A stretch of 64,000 nt of DNA from Afifellaceae bacterium (GCA_028284625.1 JANQRH010000017.1:41277-105276); one strand, 5' to 3'; positions 43,827 through 52,725 are shown, counted from the stretch's first letter. A program made the numbers and translations. Notes: a model not told the origin generated them from the sequence alone.

Positions 43827-45215
43827 ATGACATCAGCCACTGGATCTCGGTTCCGCATCGCTTTCATGATGCCGCTGATAGCGGCGCTCCTCCTGTTCGG
43901 GGCTGATGAGTCGAAGGCCCAGGACGCCGCAGAGCTGCCTGCTTATGTGATCGAGCAGTTCGGCACGCCCCCGTCCGTTCCGGACGGTCGGCTGTCCGAA
44001 CCGTTACAGTCCGCCGTAGAGGTGGCCTTCATCGACAGCGTGGCGCAAAAGACCTGGGGCGACGAACAGACAGCTGCACTTGGCGAAATCGTCGAGTCGA
44101 AAGACCCCCGCATTGCCTGGATCATCGCTGACCTCATGCGCTTTGCCTCAGGGCCGCGACTGAGCGGGGCACTCGCCGCCGCCGCGTCCAAACTCCTGGA
44201 GATCGACACACCAATTCAAAATCACTGGGGGATCATCACGGACCACCTTATTGCATGGGATATTCCGGCACCCCCCGATTACCTGCGAGCAAAGCGGACA
44301 ATCTTCACTGGCCTTGCTCCCGGATGGGAGCAGATCTTTGTCGAAGGCGATATCGACTGGCGGCTGGTGTCCTGGGGCGGCGTGCTCATCGATAATCGCG
44401 CCTACGATACGACCGATGAACCCTGCAATTGCATTCCCGCGGCGGACAATCCCGCGGTCAGCAACGCCGAAGATGCCACGTGGCTCAAGGACGAGGCTGT
44501 CGTGTTCGGCATCGAGGTCAACGGCGAGTATCGCGCCTATCCGCGCCGCATCATGGAAGTCCGCGAGATGGTCAACGATACGCTCGGCGGACGCGATTTG
44601 GGGATTCCGTACTGCACCTTATGCGGCGCCGCGCAGGCCTATTTCACCGATCAACTGCCGGAGGGGATCGAGCGGCCGATCCTGCGCACGTCGGGCCTGC
44701 TCATTCGGTCCAACAAGGTGATGTACGACATCAACAGCTGGTCAGTGTTCGATACGTTTCTTGGAAAAGCGGTTACGGGGCCGCTTGCGGAGAAGGGCCT
44801 TCAGCTGGAGCAGGCCACCGTCGTCACCACCGACTGGGGGACGTGGAAGAGGGAACATCCCGAGACCACGGTGCTCGTCGAAGCGCTGGCGCTCGGTCGG
44901 GACTTTGACTTCCGCAACAACCGGGATGCGAATGGGCCGATCTTTCCGGTTGGCGACGTCGATCCTCGCTTGCCGGTTCACGAGGACATCATCGGCGTCG
45001 TGACGGCGTCCGGCCAGCCGGTCGCGTTTCAGCGAAGCAAGGCCTTTGTGGCTTTGAGCGCAGGCGAGGAGATCGCCTACGAGAACGTCCGTCTGGAACT
45101 CGATGCCGGCGGCATACGAGCCGTGGATGCGGACGGCTCCGATCTCGGGAGTCATCAGGCGTTCTGGTTCGCCTGGTCGCAGTTTCATCCAGGCACAGCA
45201 CTCTGGCCTGAGTGA
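43827..45215 (+). CDS. DUF3179 domain-containing exported protein
   Basis: A protein of 462 residues from the ATG at 43827. The N-terminus has a signal peptide (AFMMPLIAALLLFGADESKA). DUF3179 covers about 215-460 and is marked by VFGIEVNGEYRAYPRRIM, VNDTLGGRDLGIPYCTLCGAA (two Cys in a CxxC) and VLIRS...SWSVFDTF. The preceding 180 residues are helical repeats. Function is unknown; the CxxC and secretion suggest a periplasmic or extracellular redox or metal protein. It follows the HxlR gene by 187 bases with no clear link. Confidence 0.88.
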   Translation: MTSATGSRFRIAFMMPLIAALLLFGADESKAQDAAELPAYVIEQFGTPPSVPDGRLSEPLQSAVEVAFIDSVAQKTWGDEQTAALGEIVESKDPRIAWIIADLMRFASGPRLSGALAAAASKLLEIDTPIQNHWGIITDHLIAWDIPAPPDYLRAKRTIFTGLAPGWEQIFVEGDIDWRLVSWGGVLIDNRAYDTTDEPCNCIPAADNPAVSNAEDATWLKDEAVVFGIEVNGEYRAYPRRIMEVREMVNDTLGGRDLGIPYCTLCGAAQAYFTDQLPEGIERPILRTSGLLIRSNKVMYDINSWSVFDTFLGKAVTGPLAEKGLQLEQATVVTTDWGTWKREHPETTVLVEALALGRDFDFRNNRDANGPIFPVGDVDPRLPVHEDIIGVVTASGQPVAFQRSKAFVALSAGEEIAYENVRLELDAGGIRAVDADGSDLGSHQAFWFAWSQFHPGTALWPE

Positions 45216-45232
45216 CGCGACCTGCCCCGCGC

Positions 45233-45523
45233 TCAGAAAACGTTGGGATAGATGTAGAGCCAGATCACCCGCTGAATGAGGAAGATGATCAAAAGGAGGA
45301 TGATCGGCGTGATGTCGAGCCCGCCAAATGGCGGCACGAAGCGGCGGATCGGCCTGAGCGCCGGCTCCGTCAGCTGGTAGAGCATCCGCCCGATCGTCCC
45401 CACGAATTGGTTGTTCGGATTGACGATATTGAACGCGTAGAGCCAGGAGAAAATCGCCGCCGCGATGATCACCCACCAATAAAGCTGCAGTGCCAGGAGG
45501 ATGACATCGAGAATCGCGCGCAT
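45233..45523 (-). CDS. YggT family membrane protein
   Basis: A protein of 96 residues from the ATG at 45523; upstream in-frame codons are not conserved-looking. Two membrane helices surround the conserved loop [34 protein letters not shown] (short of the C-terminal helix [15 protein letters not shown]). YggT proteins are linked to osmotic tolerance and, in other bacteria, to septum or FtsZ-associated functions. It is convergent with the DUF3179 gene. Confidence 0.92.
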   Translation of the reverse strand: MRAILDVILLALQLYWWVIIAAAIFSWLYAFNIVNPNNQFVGTIGRMLYQLTEPALRPIRRFVPPFGGLDITPIILLLIIFLIQRVIWLYIYPNVF

Positions 45524-45719
45524 TTGGTCCCCGTGAATCGCGGCTTCTAAGACATGCCGCCCATGTAGCCGCGTCACGCCGCCGTTACAAGCAATAGGGG
45601 GGCCCTCGGACTGCTAGCGGCATCGCGGATCGGGCCGATCGGTCCCGGCACGCGCCAACTTGACACCCTTAAGGGGCAATCTCTAAATGCGCCGGCCTGC
45701 CGGGCGACCGGGACGGCAT

Positions 45720-45795
<76 letters not shown>

Positions 45796-45864
45796 CCTCC
45801 CTCGGTCGTACCGGAAGCGCCCGGAGATCGAGATTTGCTAGCATCGCTCCGCTAAGCGAAAGCA

Positions 45865-45890
45865 GGCTCGCTGTGGCCAATCAGCGAGCC
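45865..45890. terminator. Bidirectional terminator-like hairpin
   Basis: Perfect 9-bp stem GGCTCGCTG / CAGCGAGCC with an 8-base loop, placed between the tRNA-Ala gene and the stop of the convergent orphan gene. No T tract on either side, so termination efficiency is uncertain. Confidence 0.4.
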
Positions 45891-45902
45891 GACTGTCGGA
45901 AC

Positions 45903-46550
45903 TCATGCTTCGATCACGATCTTTACCTTTTCGGGGTCAACACCCAACGACTCCGCTAGTCGCCTTTTCGCGTCGGCTATAGTCAAGGGCGTTTCGATGG
46001 GCGGCGCCGGCACAAGCGCAGAATCTGTTGGCGCTTCGTCGCCATGAGCTGCGTCAAGCTTCATGACAAGCAATGGTTCTTTGCCCAGCGCGATGCCTCC
46101 GCCGACCGACGAGGGTGCGTTCGGATGCTCCGGAACAAACATTGAAACCCAAACGCCACGCCCGACGGGTATCGAGTGACCCGCTTCCAGTCTAGCACGG
46201 TAGGAGCGGTCAAAGCGCTCCCGCATCTCGTCGCCGTCGACCATGTAAGCCAACCCCTCTTTCGGGTCATCTTTGTCGTCGACGGTCACCGCTACGACGT
46301 AGTCTACGTCGTCCAGCGTAACCCACCCGCTATCGTCATCGTTGCGAGGAAACGCAATCCAGGTGTCCTGCGTCGTGCGAATCGACACTGTGTACTGTTT
46401 GTTGTTCTTCACTATCCTGCGGACACTAGATTTACCGATGCCCTGAATGCGCTCGACGCGCCAACCGGCCTGCTCAAGCGCTCGCTCACCTAACTTAAAC
46501 AGCTTGCGACGGCTCAAAACCTTCCTCGGTTCTCGAGATACGTTTGTCAT
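45903..46550 (-). CDS. Unrecognised accessory protein next to tRNA-Ala
   Basis: A protein of 215 residues from the ATG at 46550, chosen for the upstream AAGGGAG; longer in-frame starts lie inside the promoter described separately. I do not recognise a family. The N-terminal half reads LFKLGERALEQAGWRVERI, then basic strands (SSVRRIVKNNKQYTVSIRTTQD) and WIAFPR; this helix-strand-strand order faintly recalls Mrr-type nucleases, but the catalytic D/ExK is not seen. A middle block has RFDRSYRARLEAGHSIP, and the C-terminus ends in a small helical unit (ADAKRRLAESLGVDPEKV). No signal or membrane segment. Lower GC than the neighbours suggests acquisition beside the tRNA. Confidence 0.6.
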   Translation of the reverse strand: MTNVSREPRKVLSRRKLFKLGERALEQAGWRVERIQGIGKSSVRRIVKNNKQYTVSIRTTQDTWIAFPRNDDDSGWVTLDDVDYVVAVTVDDKDDPKEGLAYMVDGDEMRERFDRSYRARLEAGHSIPVGRGVWVSMFVPEHPNAPSSVGGGIALGKEPLLVMKLDAAHGDEAPTDSALVPAPPIETPLTIADAKRRLAESLGVDPEKVKIVIEA

Positions 46551-46581
46551 AATAATACTCCCTTCCATAGTCGTTCCGGAT

Positions 46582-46641
46582 AAAGTAGGAAATACGATGG
46601 AGTAAGTCAACATATTCCAAGAAAGAAATTTGGAATATGTT
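46582..46641 (-). promoter_or_regulatory. Promoter with overlapping inverted-repeat operator for the orphan gene
   Basis: On the minus strand, -35 TTGACT (46610-46605) and -10 TACTTT (46587-46582) are spaced by 17 bases, about 30 bases upstream of the ATG. A perfect inverted repeat with 12-base arms (AACATATTCCAA / TTGGAATATGTT) and a 9-base spacer spans 46609-46641, abutting and overlapping the -35. A third, imperfect half-site (CTGGAATATCTT, 10 of 12) is at 46680-46691. This is the geometry of a repressor operator. The stretch 46551-46851 contains nothing else I can support. Confidence 0.65.
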
Positions 46642-46851
46642 CGGAACAAACGGATTTTGCTGGTCGAACGCCGAGTTGTCTGGAATATCTTGCGAACCCA
46701 TCAGGGGGTGGGCGGACCACCCTCAGCAACGTGCGGACGATCCGATCAACGCATTAGCAGAGCAATTGCCTCGCTGCCCTGACCTGGGCTTGTCTCGCGG
46801 CTTGCAAACAACATAGACAACGACAACACAGCACAGGCGGGAGGACGGAGC

Positions 46852-47823
46852 GTGCCTGGAATAGAGAAGAAGAAGCTCGGCGGCACGGACATTGTGGTGC
46901 CGCAGATCTGCTTTGGCTCGTCATCGTTTGGCAACATGCCCGATACCTACGGCTACGGTGTCGGCGAAGAGCGCGCCTACGCGACGGTGCGGGCCATCTT
47001 CGATTCCGAAGCCGCCTTCATCGACAGCTCACGCAATTACGGTTTCGGCCGCAGCGAGGAGCGGATCGGCGTCGTGATCCGCGAGCGCGGCGGGCTGCCT
47101 GATGGCGTCGTGCTGTCGACCAAGCTTGACCGCGACGAGGAGACCGGGCGCTTCGACGCCGATCGTGCCCGCCGCTCGCTTGAAGAAAGTCTCAACGCGC
47201 TTGGGCTCGACAGCGTGCCGATCTTGCATCTGCACGACCCCGAGCACGCTGCCTCGGTCGCTGAGATAGCAGGCCCGAGCGGTGCGGCGCGCGAACTCTT
47301 CCGCATGAAGGAGGAAGGCCTGGCGCAGGCCGTTGGGCTCGCCGCCGGCAATGTCGACGTGATGATGCCGTTCCTCAAGGATTTCGATTTCGATGCGCTG
47401 ATCACGCATAACCGCTTCACGCTGGCCAACCGCAACGCCGAGCCGATGATGGATTATGCCGTCTCAAAAGGCATGGCCGTGCTTAACGCCGCCCCTTATT
47501 GCGGCGGCGCGCTGGCCAAGGGCGTGGAGGCCTATCCGCGTTACGTCTACCAGGAAGCGTCGGACGACATGCTTGATCCGTTGCGCAAGATTGAGGCGAT
47601 CTGCCTGCGCCACGACGTGCCGCCCGGCGCCGCTGCGCTGCAATTCTCCATGCGCGACCCGCGGGTGACGTCAACGATCTGCGGCGTCAGCAAGCCGGAA
47701 CGCGTGGAGCAGACGCTGGCTTGGGCCAACTGGGAGATCCCTGCGGCGGTGTGGGAAGAGCTCGCCGCCCTCCCCTTCGCCACCGACGACCCGGAAGCGA
47801 CGCGCGAATACAAGCTGGGCTAA
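46852..47823 (+). CDS. Aldo/keto reductase family oxidoreductase
   Basis: A protein of 323 residues starting at GTG, with GGAGGACGGAG just upstream. NAD(P)H-dependent (beta/alpha)8 enzyme of the D-threo-aldose 1-dehydrogenase-like group: FIDSSRNYGFGRSEERIG holds the catalytic Asp/Tyr, STKLDR the Lys and ILHLHDPE the His. The C-terminal cofactor loop reads STICGVSKPERVEQTL. Such enzymes oxidise L-fucose, L-galactose or related aldoses. It stands alone between the accessory gene and repeat B. Confidence 0.88.
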   Translation: MPGIEKKKLGGTDIVVPQICFGSSSFGNMPDTYGYGVGEERAYATVRAIFDSEAAFIDSSRNYGFGRSEERIGVVIRERGGLPDGVVLSTKLDRDEETGRFDADRARRSLEESLNALGLDSVPILHLHDPEHAASVAEIAGPSGAARELFRMKEEGLAQAVGLAAGNVDVMMPFLKDFDFDALITHNRFTLANRNAEPMMDYAVSKGMAVLNAAPYCGGALAKGVEAYPRYVYQEASDDMLDPLRKIEAICLRHDVPPGAAALQFSMRDPRVTSTICGVSKPERVEQTLAWANWEIPAAVWEELAALPFATDDPEATREYKLG

Positions 47824-47837
47824 CTTGTTCCTTCTCT

Positions 47838-47943
47838 GTCATCCCGGTTCGGCCGTCAGGCCGAGACCGGGACCCATGAACACCCACGCCGCTCTGGTGG
47901 CTATGGGTTCCGGACACGCGCTGCCGCGCGTTCCGGAATGACA
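47838..47943 (+). repeat. Dispersed repeat B, copy 2 (extended)
   Basis: Starts with the same GTCATCCCGG...GACCCATGAACACC unit found inverted at 15735, then continues with a second palindrome, ATGGGTTCCGGA...TTCCGGAATGAC. It occupies most of the gap between the convergent aldo/keto reductase and universal stress protein genes. Confidence 0.75.
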
Positions 47944-47983
47944 AACGAGAGGAAGTGGCCCGAATGGAGCGAAGCGCAATCCT

Positions 47984-48802
47984 TCAATGCGTCATCAGAA
48001 CCGGCACGGTCATCTCGCGCAGGATGTCGCGGGTTGCGCCGCCAAAGAAGTATTCGCGCACGCGACTGTGCCCATACGCGCCCATGACGACCCAGTCGTA
48101 GTTTTCGTCCGTCGCGGCGTTCAGCACGACATCGGCGACCGGCACGCTGCTCGCCGGCACGTCCTTGATCTCAACATTGAGCCCATGCCGATCGAGATAG
48201 GCGGCAAGCTCTAGGGCGTCATCGGCGTGCTTGCCGATCATCAGCACGGTGACATGTCCGGCCCTCTCCAGGAGAGGCAGGCCGGCGCGAACCGCCCGCG
48301 CCGCGGTTGCGCCGCCATCCCAGGCGATCAGCGCGCGCTCAAGCTTCAATTTCTGGACACCGATATAAGGAACGATCAGCGTCGGCGCGCCGCCGTCAAA
48401 CAGCAGCGATTCGATCATGGCGCCGCGCATCGGCTCCGGCCGGTCCGGGCTCTCCTGGCCGATGATCACGAGATCGGTGAGACGACTGCGCCCGAGCGTG
48501 GCCGCAAAACTGCCGTCGGCGGGCACCTCCACGATCATGTTCTCAAACCGGATACCGGCGCGCGTGGCGATCTCCTCAAAGGCATTGTTGGCGGCCGTTG
48601 CCAGGCCAAGTGCTGCCTCCCGCGCGCTGACTCTCAGGCTTTCGGACGGCACGCCGATATCGGCGGGCGTGATCAGCGGATCGAACGCCACCGACAGCCC
48701 CGCGAGGTGCGCGTCGAGCCGGCGCGCAAGCTCCGCAGCGACCGCTGCCGCCTCCCGCTCTCCAAGCAGATCGACGATCGTCAGGATATCTTTGATGGCC
48801 AT
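47984..48802 (-). CDS. Universal stress protein (tandem UspA domains)
   Basis: A protein of 272 residues from the ATG at 48802, which has GGGAGGG upstream; the longer frame reaching 48964 overlaps the next gene and lacks conservation. Two Usp domains: about 1-140 (KDILTIVDLLGE start, degenerate) and 150-272, with the ATP-binding pattern GAYGHSRVREYFFGGATRDIL (G-2x-G-9x-G-S/T) near the end. An FNR/FixK-like box lies 97 bases upstream, typical of Usp genes induced at low oxygen. Role: survival under stress or anaerobiosis. Confidence 0.9.
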   Translation of the reverse strand: MAIKDILTIVDLLGEREAAAVAAELARRLDAHLAGLSVAFDPLITPADIGVPSESLRVSAREAALGLATAANNAFEEIATRAGIRFENMIVEVPADGSFAATLGRSRLTDLVIIGQESPDRPEPMRGAMIESLLFDGGAPTLIVPYIGVQKLKLERALIAWDGGATAARAVRAGLPLLERAGHVTVLMIGKHADDALELAAYLDRHGLNVEIKDVPASSVPVADVVLNAATDENYDWVVMGAYGHSRVREYFFGGATRDILREMTVPVLMTH

Positions 48803-48898
48803 GATGAAATCCCTCCCCGGCATGGCGCCCTGCCGGTAGGCGACCGGATTCACGTCCGATTTTCGCCGAAGCGTTTGCGGACCGAGCGACAATTGTCC

Positions 48899-48912
48899 TT
48901 GATCCTGGTCAA
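48899..48912. promoter_or_regulatory. FNR/FixK-like box upstream of the universal stress protein gene
   Basis: TTGATcctgGTCAA matches 9 of 10 positions of TTGAT-N4-ATCAA and is symmetric. It lies in the 127-base gap between the TPP-enzyme stop and the usp start, so the only downstream gene it can serve is usp. Confidence 0.5.
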
Positions 48913-48929
48913 GCCGCCTGGCGGCTGCT

Positions 48930-50600
48930 CTACGACATGCCTGCGGCGCGCTTACGAACCTCACTGAGCGTCGCCCGCGTGGAGATGATCTCTGGCTCCA
49001 TCAGGATATGCACGAGCGCCGGCCGGCCGCAGGTAAGCGCGCGTTCGAACGCAGGCGCGAACTCTTCGGTCGTCGTCACCGTCTCGCCATGTGCGCCGAA
49101 CGAGCGCGCATAGGCCGCAAAATCGGGATTGGTCAGCCCAGTCGCGTACTCTTCGCCGGGATAGCTCCGCTCCTGGTGCATGCGGATCGTGCCGTACATG
49201 CAATTGTCGAGAACCAGCGTTACGACATTCAGGCCATGCTGCACGGCCGTCGCCAGCTCCTGGCCGGTCATCAGAAAACACCCGTCGCCGGCGAAGCACA
49301 CCACGTCGCGCTCCGGGTGCACCGCCTTGGCGGCGATCGCGGCGGGAAAGCCATAGCCCATCGCTCCGCTGACCGGACCCAGCTGCGTCGGGAAGCCCCG
49401 GTAAAGGTAATGGCGCATGCACCAACCGGTGTAGTTGCCGGCGCCGTTGGTGATGATCGCATCGGGTCCAAGCCGTTCGCGCAGATGCGCCATGATCGCG
49501 CCGAAATCGATCTTGCCGGGGAAGTCCCGCGCCGTGAGCTGCGCCTCGAAATCGCGCCGCGCCGTGGCGGTCCAGTCCTGCCAACGCGGCTCCACGGCCA
49601 GCTTGAGTTGGGCGGTGGCAGAAAGGAACGGGCCGACCCCCGCGTTGATCGCAAGCTCGGCCACAAAGACGCGTCCCAGCTCCTCCGCGCCGGGATGTAC
49701 ATGCACAAGTTTCTGCTGCGGCTGAGGTGAGCGGATCAGCGTATAGCCCGACGTGGTCATCTCGCCGAGGCGATCGCCAATCGCGATGACGAGATCGGCT
49801 TCGCACACGCGTTTCGTGAGCTCCGGCGACACTGACGTGCCAAGCTCGCCGACATAAAGCGGATGCGTGTTGTCCATGCGGTCCTGACAGCGAAAGCCCG
49901 CAGCGACGGGAAGGTGGAATGCCTCGGCGAAGCTGACGAGATCGGCGCGCGCCGCCTCAGACCATCCGCTGCCGCCGACAATAGCGAGCGGACGTTCAGC
50001 CGTCGCAAGGCAATCGGCGAGCGCCGCCATCTGCGCCTCAGACGGCGCCGGCTCGGCGACCGGCGTCGGCGCCACGTCAACCGCGTGGGCCGTCGCAGTC
50101 AGCACGTCCTCAGGAAAGATCAGCGCCACCGGCCCGCGCCGGCCCGACATCGCGATCGCATAGGCGCGCGCGACATATTCAGGAATGCGTGCCGGATCCT
50201 CCACTTGGTCCACCCACTTGGTCAGCTCGCTCAGCAGCTGGCGATAATCGACCTCCTGAAACGCCTCGCGACCGGCCATGTCGCGGCCCACCTGCCCGAC
50301 CAGAAGCAACATCGGCGTTGAATCCTGCCGCGCCGTATGGAGCCCGATGGAGGCATTGGTCACGCCGGGCGCGCGGGTGACAAACGCGATGCCCGGCCGA
50401 CCGGTGAGCTTGCCGTAGGCCTCCGCCATATTGGCGGCGCCGCCCTCCTGCCGGCAGACGATCAGGCGCATCTGGTCCTGGACCTCGCGGAACGCGGCGA
50501 TGGCCCCCAAGAAACTCTCGCCCGGCACGCAAAACGCCATATCCGCGCCGTGGCCGATCAGATTGTCGATGAGGATACGCCCGCCCGTTCGTTCAGCCAT
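48930..50600 (-). CDS. Thiamine pyrophosphate-binding enzyme (acetolactate synthase-like)
   Basis: A 556-residue ThDP enzyme with the three-domain acetohydroxyacid-synthase fold: N-terminal Pyr domain (GADMAFCVPGESFL; catalytic Glu in CRQEGGAANMAEAY), central domain and C-terminal PP domain with the ThDP motif GDGCFLMTGQEL...LVLDNCMYG. It lacks the FAD-binding features needed to call it a biosynthetic AHAS with confidence, and no small subunit is nearby. Benzoylformate-decarboxylase-like or other 2-keto-acid enzymes are alternatives. It is divergent from ribB. Confidence 0.85.
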   Translation of the reverse strand: MAERTGGRILIDNLIGHGADMAFCVPGESFLGAIAAFREVQDQMRLIVCRQEGGAANMAEAYGKLTGRPGIAFVTRAPGVTNASIGLHTARQDSTPMLLLVGQVGRDMAGREAFQEVDYRQLLSELTKWVDQVEDPARIPEYVARAYAIAMSGRRGPVALIFPEDVLTATAHAVDVAPTPVAEPAPSEAQMAALADCLATAERPLAIVGGSGWSEAARADLVSFAEAFHLPVAAGFRCQDRMDNTHPLYVGELGTSVSPELTKRVCEADLVIAIGDRLGEMTTSGYTLIRSPQPQQKLVHVHPGAEELGRVFVAELAINAGVGPFLSATAQLKLAVEPRWQDWTATARRDFEAQLTARDFPGKIDFGAIMAHLRERLGPDAIITNGAGNYTGWCMRHYLYRGFPTQLGPVSGAMGYGFPAAIAAKAVHPERDVVCFAGDGCFLMTGQELATAVQHGLNVVTLVLDNCMYGTIRMHQERSYPGEEYATGLTNPDFAAYARSFGAHGETVTTTEEFAPAFERALTCGRPALVHILMEPEIISTRATLSEVRKRAAGMS

Positions 50601-50711
50601 GTCATCTCGCCCGTTTGAGCGCCCTCCATACGCGATGGCCGGCTGGGTCGCCTAGACCCCGCATTGCGCCGCGCCGCTTGGGTCGCTAGTCATCTGCGCC
50701 GAGGAATGGAC

Positions 50712-51833
50712 ATGAGTTTGAACAGCGTATCGGAAGCGCTCGCCGCATTCGCCGCCGGCGAGCTTGTCGTGGTCGTCGATGATGACGACCGCGAGAACGA
50801 AGGCGACCTCATCCTGGCGGCGTCCAAGGCGACGCCCGAGCAGCTCGCCTTCATGATCCGCCATACCAGCGGCATCATTTGCGCGCCCATGACGCAGGAA
50901 CTGGCCGATAAACTGCAGCTCACGCCGATGGTCGCCTCAAATCGCGATCCCATGCGCACGGCCTTCACCGTCTCCGTCGATTACCGCGAAGGGCTGACCA
51001 CCGGCATCTCCGCGGAGGAGCGCACCAACACGCTGCGCGCGCTCGCCAACGACAATTGCATCGCGTCCGATTTTCTGCGGCCAGGCCACGTCTTTCCGCT
51101 GATCAGCAAGACCGGCGGCGTGCTGATCCGTTCCGGTCACACCGAAGCCGCCACCGACATGACGCGGCTCGCCAACCTGCCGGAGGTCGGCGTGCTGGCG
51201 GAGATCGTCAACGACAGCGGCAGCGTCAAGCGTCTGCCGGAGTTGATCGCGTTTGCGCGCCAACACGACCTCAAGATCGTATCGATCGCCGACCTGATCG
51301 AGCATCGCATTCGCACTGAATCCCTGGTCAAGCGGATCGAGAGCAGCGAGATCACCACGCCAATCGGACCGGCGAACCTGCATATCTACACGACCGCCTT
51401 CGATGACACACAGCACCTGGCCGTCACCTTCGGCGAGGTGTCCGGACAGGGCGGCGTGCCCTGCCGCATCCATCACGAGCAGCCCTTGCGCGATCTCTTC
51501 GAAGCACCGGCCGCGCAGCGCTGGCTCGATATTGCGCTCGCGCGCTTCAAGACGAACGGCACCGGCGTTCTGATCTATGTGCGCGACCCTCGGATCACCG
51601 CCCTGCAGAGCCAGCCGCCGGCGGAAACGGCTGCCGATGGGAGCGATGGCGGCGACGGCCATCCCACATCGCGCAGCCGCCGCGAGCGCTGGCGCGAGAT
51701 CGGCCTCGGCGCACAGATTCTGCGCGACCTCGGCGTATCGTCGATCCGGCTGGTCGCCACCCAGCACCGCCAATATGTGGGCCTCGCCGGCTTCGGCATC
51801 GAAATCGCCGAAACGGAGATCGTGGAAACTTAG
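50712..51833 (+). CDS. ribB: 3,4-dihydroxy-2-butanone 4-phosphate synthase with degenerate GTP cyclohydrolase II domain
   Basis: A protein of 373 residues from the ATG at 50712, where GAGGA precedes it. Residues 1-205 are a complete DHBP synthase (VDDDDRENEGDLILAA, MTRLANLPEVGVLAEIVND; HTEAATDM) that makes the four-carbon precursor of riboflavin. Residues 215-373 follow the GCH II fold (IYTTAFDDTQHLAVTFGE, LGAQILRDLGVSSIRL) but lack the zinc-binding cysteines usually seen after RIHHE, and carry a polar insertion near 305-325. So GTP cyclohydrolase II must be supplied elsewhere. No FMN riboswitch signature is seen upstream. Confidence 0.92.
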   Translation: MSLNSVSEALAAFAAGELVVVVDDDDRENEGDLILAASKATPEQLAFMIRHTSGIICAPMTQELADKLQLTPMVASNRDPMRTAFTVSVDYREGLTTGISAEERTNTLRALANDNCIASDFLRPGHVFPLISKTGGVLIRSGHTEAATDMTRLANLPEVGVLAEIVNDSGSVKRLPELIAFARQHDLKIVSIADLIEHRIRTESLVKRIESSEITTPIGPANLHIYTTAFDDTQHLAVTFGEVSGQGGVPCRIHHEQPLRDLFEAPAAQRWLDIALARFKTNGTGVLIYVRDPRITALQSQPPAETAADGSDGGDGHPTSRSRRERWREIGLGAQILRDLGVSSIRLVATQHRQYVGLAGFGIEIAETEIVET

Positions 51834-51861
51834 GCAAGCGTTGGACCGCGGAGGTGGGACC

Positions 51862-52725
51862 GTGAAGCTTGGCGTGATCTGCGACGGTATCAGCCGGGAT
51901 CTGGCGCATACCGTCGATGTGATGGACGAGTTCGGCCTCGACTACGCCGAGCTGCAATTCGTCGGCGAGAAGGAGGTCGGCGACCACAGCCCGGCGGAGA
52001 TCGCGGCCATCAAGGCGCTGCTCGACGACCGGGGCAAGTCCGTTGCCTGCCTCTCACGGCACGTCTTTGCCGGCATGACCGCCGCCAACCGACCCGGTGA
52101 CGACCTTCACACAAAGCACATGGACGCGCTGAAGCGTGTGATCGAGATGGCCCACGTCGTCGCCTCGCCGCTGGTGCGGATCATGACGCCGAAAAAGGAG
52201 CAAATCCTTTGGGGCCGCAACGGCGCGGAGCTTTGGAACGTCGCCAAAGGCGCATGGGACACCGTCCCGCCGCTCATCGCCCCGGCGGTGGACCTGGCGC
52301 GGGCGGAGGGTGTCACGCTGGTCGTAGAGACCGGCAACGGCACGATGGTGAATTCCAACTACACCGCGCGCAAGCTGATCGATGATCTGGGCGCCAAGGA
52401 TGCGCTCAAGGTGCTGTGGGACCCGGCCAACAATTGCTGGTGCCACGAACGCGCTTATCCGGACGGCTACGAGGAGGTCCGCGACGGCTATCTCGGCCAT
52501 GTCCACATTAAGGACGTGAAGGTCGATACGCCGCGCGCCACGCTGGAGGTGCGCCCGATGGGCGAGGGTCAACTCGCCGACCAGTTCCAGCCGATTGCCG
52601 AAGCCCTGCGCCGTGACACTTATGACGGCGTCATCTCATTTGAGAGCGTCTACCATCCCGGCGACGGAGATTTCGAAGCCGGCTTCCGCCAGTGCATTGG
52701 ATTGTTCAAAGAGATATTCGGCTGA
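51862..52725 (+). CDS. Sugar phosphate isomerase/epimerase (xylose-isomerase-like TIM barrel)
   Basis: A protein of 287 residues starting at GTG (51862) with GAGGTGGGA upstream. The AP-endonuclease-2-type TIM barrel begins KLGVICDGISRDL and has the metal ligands of the family in LVVETGNG, WDPANNCW, GHVHIKDVK and SFESVYHP. Members isomerise or epimerise sugars, hydroxypyruvate or inosose. It follows ribB by 28 bases, but functional connection is not obvious. The substrate is unknown. Confidence 0.88.
   Translation: MKLGVICDGISRDLAHTVDVMDEFGLDYAELQFVGEKEVGDHSPAEIAAIKALLDDRGKSVACLSRHVFAGMTAANRPGDDLHTKHMDALKRVIEMAHVVASPLVRIMTPKKEQILWGRNGAELWNVAKGAWDTVPPLIAPAVDLARAEGVTLVVETGNGTMVNSNYTARKLIDDLGAKDALKVLWDPANNCWCHERAYPDGYEEVRDGYLGHVHIKDVKVDTPRATLEVRPMGEGQLADQFQPIAEALRRDTYDGVISFESVYHPGDGDFEAGFRQCIGLFKEIFG

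Noticed and set aside
48803..48964. 54-residue N-terminal extension of the universal stress protein
   Set aside because: It overlaps the end of the TPP-enzyme gene and the FNR-like box; the ATG at 48802 has a strong ribosome site and fits the Usp fold.
50601..50711. Possible FMN riboswitch before ribB
   Set aside because: Only 111 bases, no conserved AGGG...GGUGAAAUUCC-type segments, and a normal Shine-Dalgarno directly before the ATG.
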